Shown here piece by piece: positions 6,693 to 7,311 of a stretch of 7,311 bases of DNA. Position numbers and translations under genes: made by a program. The stretch's first letter is position 1. Every line of letters begins with the position of its first letter. The stretch comes from Kiritimatiellia bacterium (GTDB taxonomy: Bacteria; Verrucomicrobiota; Kiritimatiellia; CAIQIC01; Lenti-01), in contig JAHDSS010000474.1 in the NCBI GenBank assembly GCA_018432565.1, positions 1 to 7,311 of the forward strand. Reading direction: 5' to 3'. Under the pieces are notes generated by a model. It did no database searches and was not told the origin of the DNA. It saw only the letters and a program-made list of their open reading frames with translations.

Positions 6693-7051
6693 GGACGGTC
6701 ATCCAGAATGGACAGGGTAAACGCCGGGATTTCGCGGTCGGCGGGGGCAATGGCGAGTTGATGCCATTCGCGGAGGGTTTCGTCCGGCAGGGGGATCATC
6801 TGGGAGACATGGTCCACACGCCAGCCTCGGGGAGGGGCGGGCAATTCCTCGGGCCGGAGGCGCTGGGCGGCATAAAGGGACGGGACCAGCAGGGAGGCGT
6901 CGCCGTAGCGCAGGGCGATGCGTTCAGCGCGGCCGGAGAAGACCACGGCGGAGGCCGTGGCGGCCGCGAGCAGGGCGCAGAGGCCAAGCGAGGCCAGCAC
7001 CTCGATCAGGGTAAAGCCGGAGGGCCTGGAAATGGGGTCCGGAATAGTCAT
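6689..7051 (-). CDS. Type IV pilin-like minor pseudopilin (prepilin N-terminal methylation domain)
   Basis: This 120-residue protein has a short leader ending RPSG and the class III signal GFTLIEVL. Prepilin peptidase would cut after G12, leaving Phe at +1 (F13) and the conserved Glu at +5 (E17). The hydrophobic helix spans about 13-33. The remaining 85 residues form a small domain with no disulfide Cys and no recognised motif. Size and the late W-(x)n-hydrophobic pattern recall minor pseudopilins of the GspI/PilV type, but assignment is not certain. Such proteins sit in the inner membrane and join the tip of a type II secretion pseudopilus or type IV pilus. The ATG at 7051 has only a weak Shine-Dalgarno (GGCGGA). 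The stop overlaps the phosphodiesterase start by ATGA. Other pilus or secretion genes may lie beyond the window edge. Confidence 0.82.
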   Translation of the reverse strand: MTIPDPISRPSGFTLIEVLASLGLCALLAAATASAVVFSGRAERIALRYGDASLLVPSLYAAQRLRPEELPAPPRGWRVDHVSQMIPLPDETLREWHQLAIAPADREIPAFTLSILDDRP

Positions 7052-7098
7052 TGGTCCGCCGCAGGAAGTGTTGCACGGAGGGCACGGTTTGGCAAACG

Positions 7099-7131
7099 GG
7101 AAACGGGGTTTCCGCGTTTCCGCGTTTCCGC
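7099..7131. repeat. GTTTCCGC octamer repeat with adjoining hairpin
   Basis: GTTTCCGC occurs three times head to tail at 7108-7131. The first copy also pairs with the preceding GGAAAC (7099-7104) across GGG, so the array starts as a small hairpin GGAAAC-GGG-GTTTCC. It lies about 50 nt upstream of the pseudopilin start, in non-coding DNA. It is the same style of simple spacer repeat as in the trpE-trpG gap, with a different unit. Confidence 0.75.
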
Positions 7132-7192
7132 GGAGGTGTGGTTGCGGTGCGGCGTTTGTGAGGGTGTGGCGGGTTGGGGTGGACCTGATTCA

Positions 7193-7213
7193 CCCATGGG
7201 ACAAGCCCATGGG
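7193..7213. other. CCCATGGG double palindrome / hairpin upstream of the pseudopilin gene
   Basis: CCCATGGG occurs at 7193-7200 and 7206-7213, separated by ACAAG. As each copy is self-complementary, the pair can form an 8-bp stem with a 5-nt loop. No T-tract follows on either strand, so a terminator is unlikely. It is preceded by GATTCACCCA (7188-7197), a 10-mer also found at 1736-1745 upstream of trpE. The 260-nt stretch 7052-7311 otherwise holds no gene I can support. Confidence 0.6.
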
Positions 7214-7311
7214 GGTCTCCTGCCTGTGTTGCTGCGGGTTTTCAGTCGCGCGGGGGGCTGGGCCGGGTGTAGAGTCGCGGTGGCATGCATAGGAAGACGG
7301 AACCAGGCGCG

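Noticed and set aside
7048..7290. 80-codon minus-strand frame ending in an ATGA overlap with the pseudopilin start
   Set aside because: It is low in complexity (Pro/Arg/Thr), crosses the GTTTCCGC array and the CCCATGGG hairpin, has no domain or ribosome site, and the overlap can arise by chance.
7285..7311. Possible divergent gene beginning ATG at 7285 (MHRKTEPGA, open to the edge)
   Set aside because: Only nine codons are visible, there is no clear Shine-Dalgarno and no recognisable N-terminus. It cannot be supported from this window.

Overview
This is a GC-rich bacterial window carrying housekeeping genes in three blocks. The core proteins are clearly bacterial. The intergenic DNA holds short degenerate tandem repeats (hexamers at 71-112, octamers at 7108-7131) and GC-rich double hairpins (1878-1951). 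From general familiarity this style of spacer suggests the PVC group (Verrucomicrobiota, Kiritimatiellota and relatives), but no marker here proves the phylum.

Block 1, minus strand, 1-1683: the start of a tryptophan operon. trpE (anthranilate synthase component I) has a candidate sigma-70 promoter on its own 5' edge. After a 71-nt repeat-filled spacer comes trpG/pabA (glutamine amidotransferase subunit), of which only the first 14 codons lie in the window. TrpG supplies ammonia from glutamine and TrpE converts chorismate to anthranilate.

Spacer, 1684-2076: about 390 nt with no credible gene. It holds G-tract repeats, an 18-bp tandem repeat, a twin-hairpin repeat with compensatory changes, a further hairpin and the likely promoter of block 2.

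Block 2, plus strand, 2013-5230: the translation operon thrS-infC-rpmI-rplT (threonyl-tRNA synthetase, initiation factor IF3, ribosomal proteins L35 and L20), closed by a strong intrinsic terminator. ThrS lacks the N-terminal TGS domain. infC appears to start at a rare AUA codon, a hallmark of IF3 self-regulation. The infC-rpmI spacer is structured and could be a site for L20 control. pheS/pheT, which follow in E. coli, do not follow here.

Block 3, minus strand, 7051 down to 5397, convergent with block 2: a small type IV pilin-like pseudopilin gene and a divergent alkaline-phosphatase-superfamily phosphodiesterase gene, joined by an ATGA overlap. In the convergent gap lies a perfect 53-bp AT-rich palindrome (26-bp arms, 1-nt centre), the most striking non-coding object in the window.

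I see no CRISPR array, transposase, tRNA, rRNA or obviously new multi-gene system. The main points of interest are the palindrome, the twin-hairpin repeat, the AUA start and the pseudopilin-phosphodiesterase pair.
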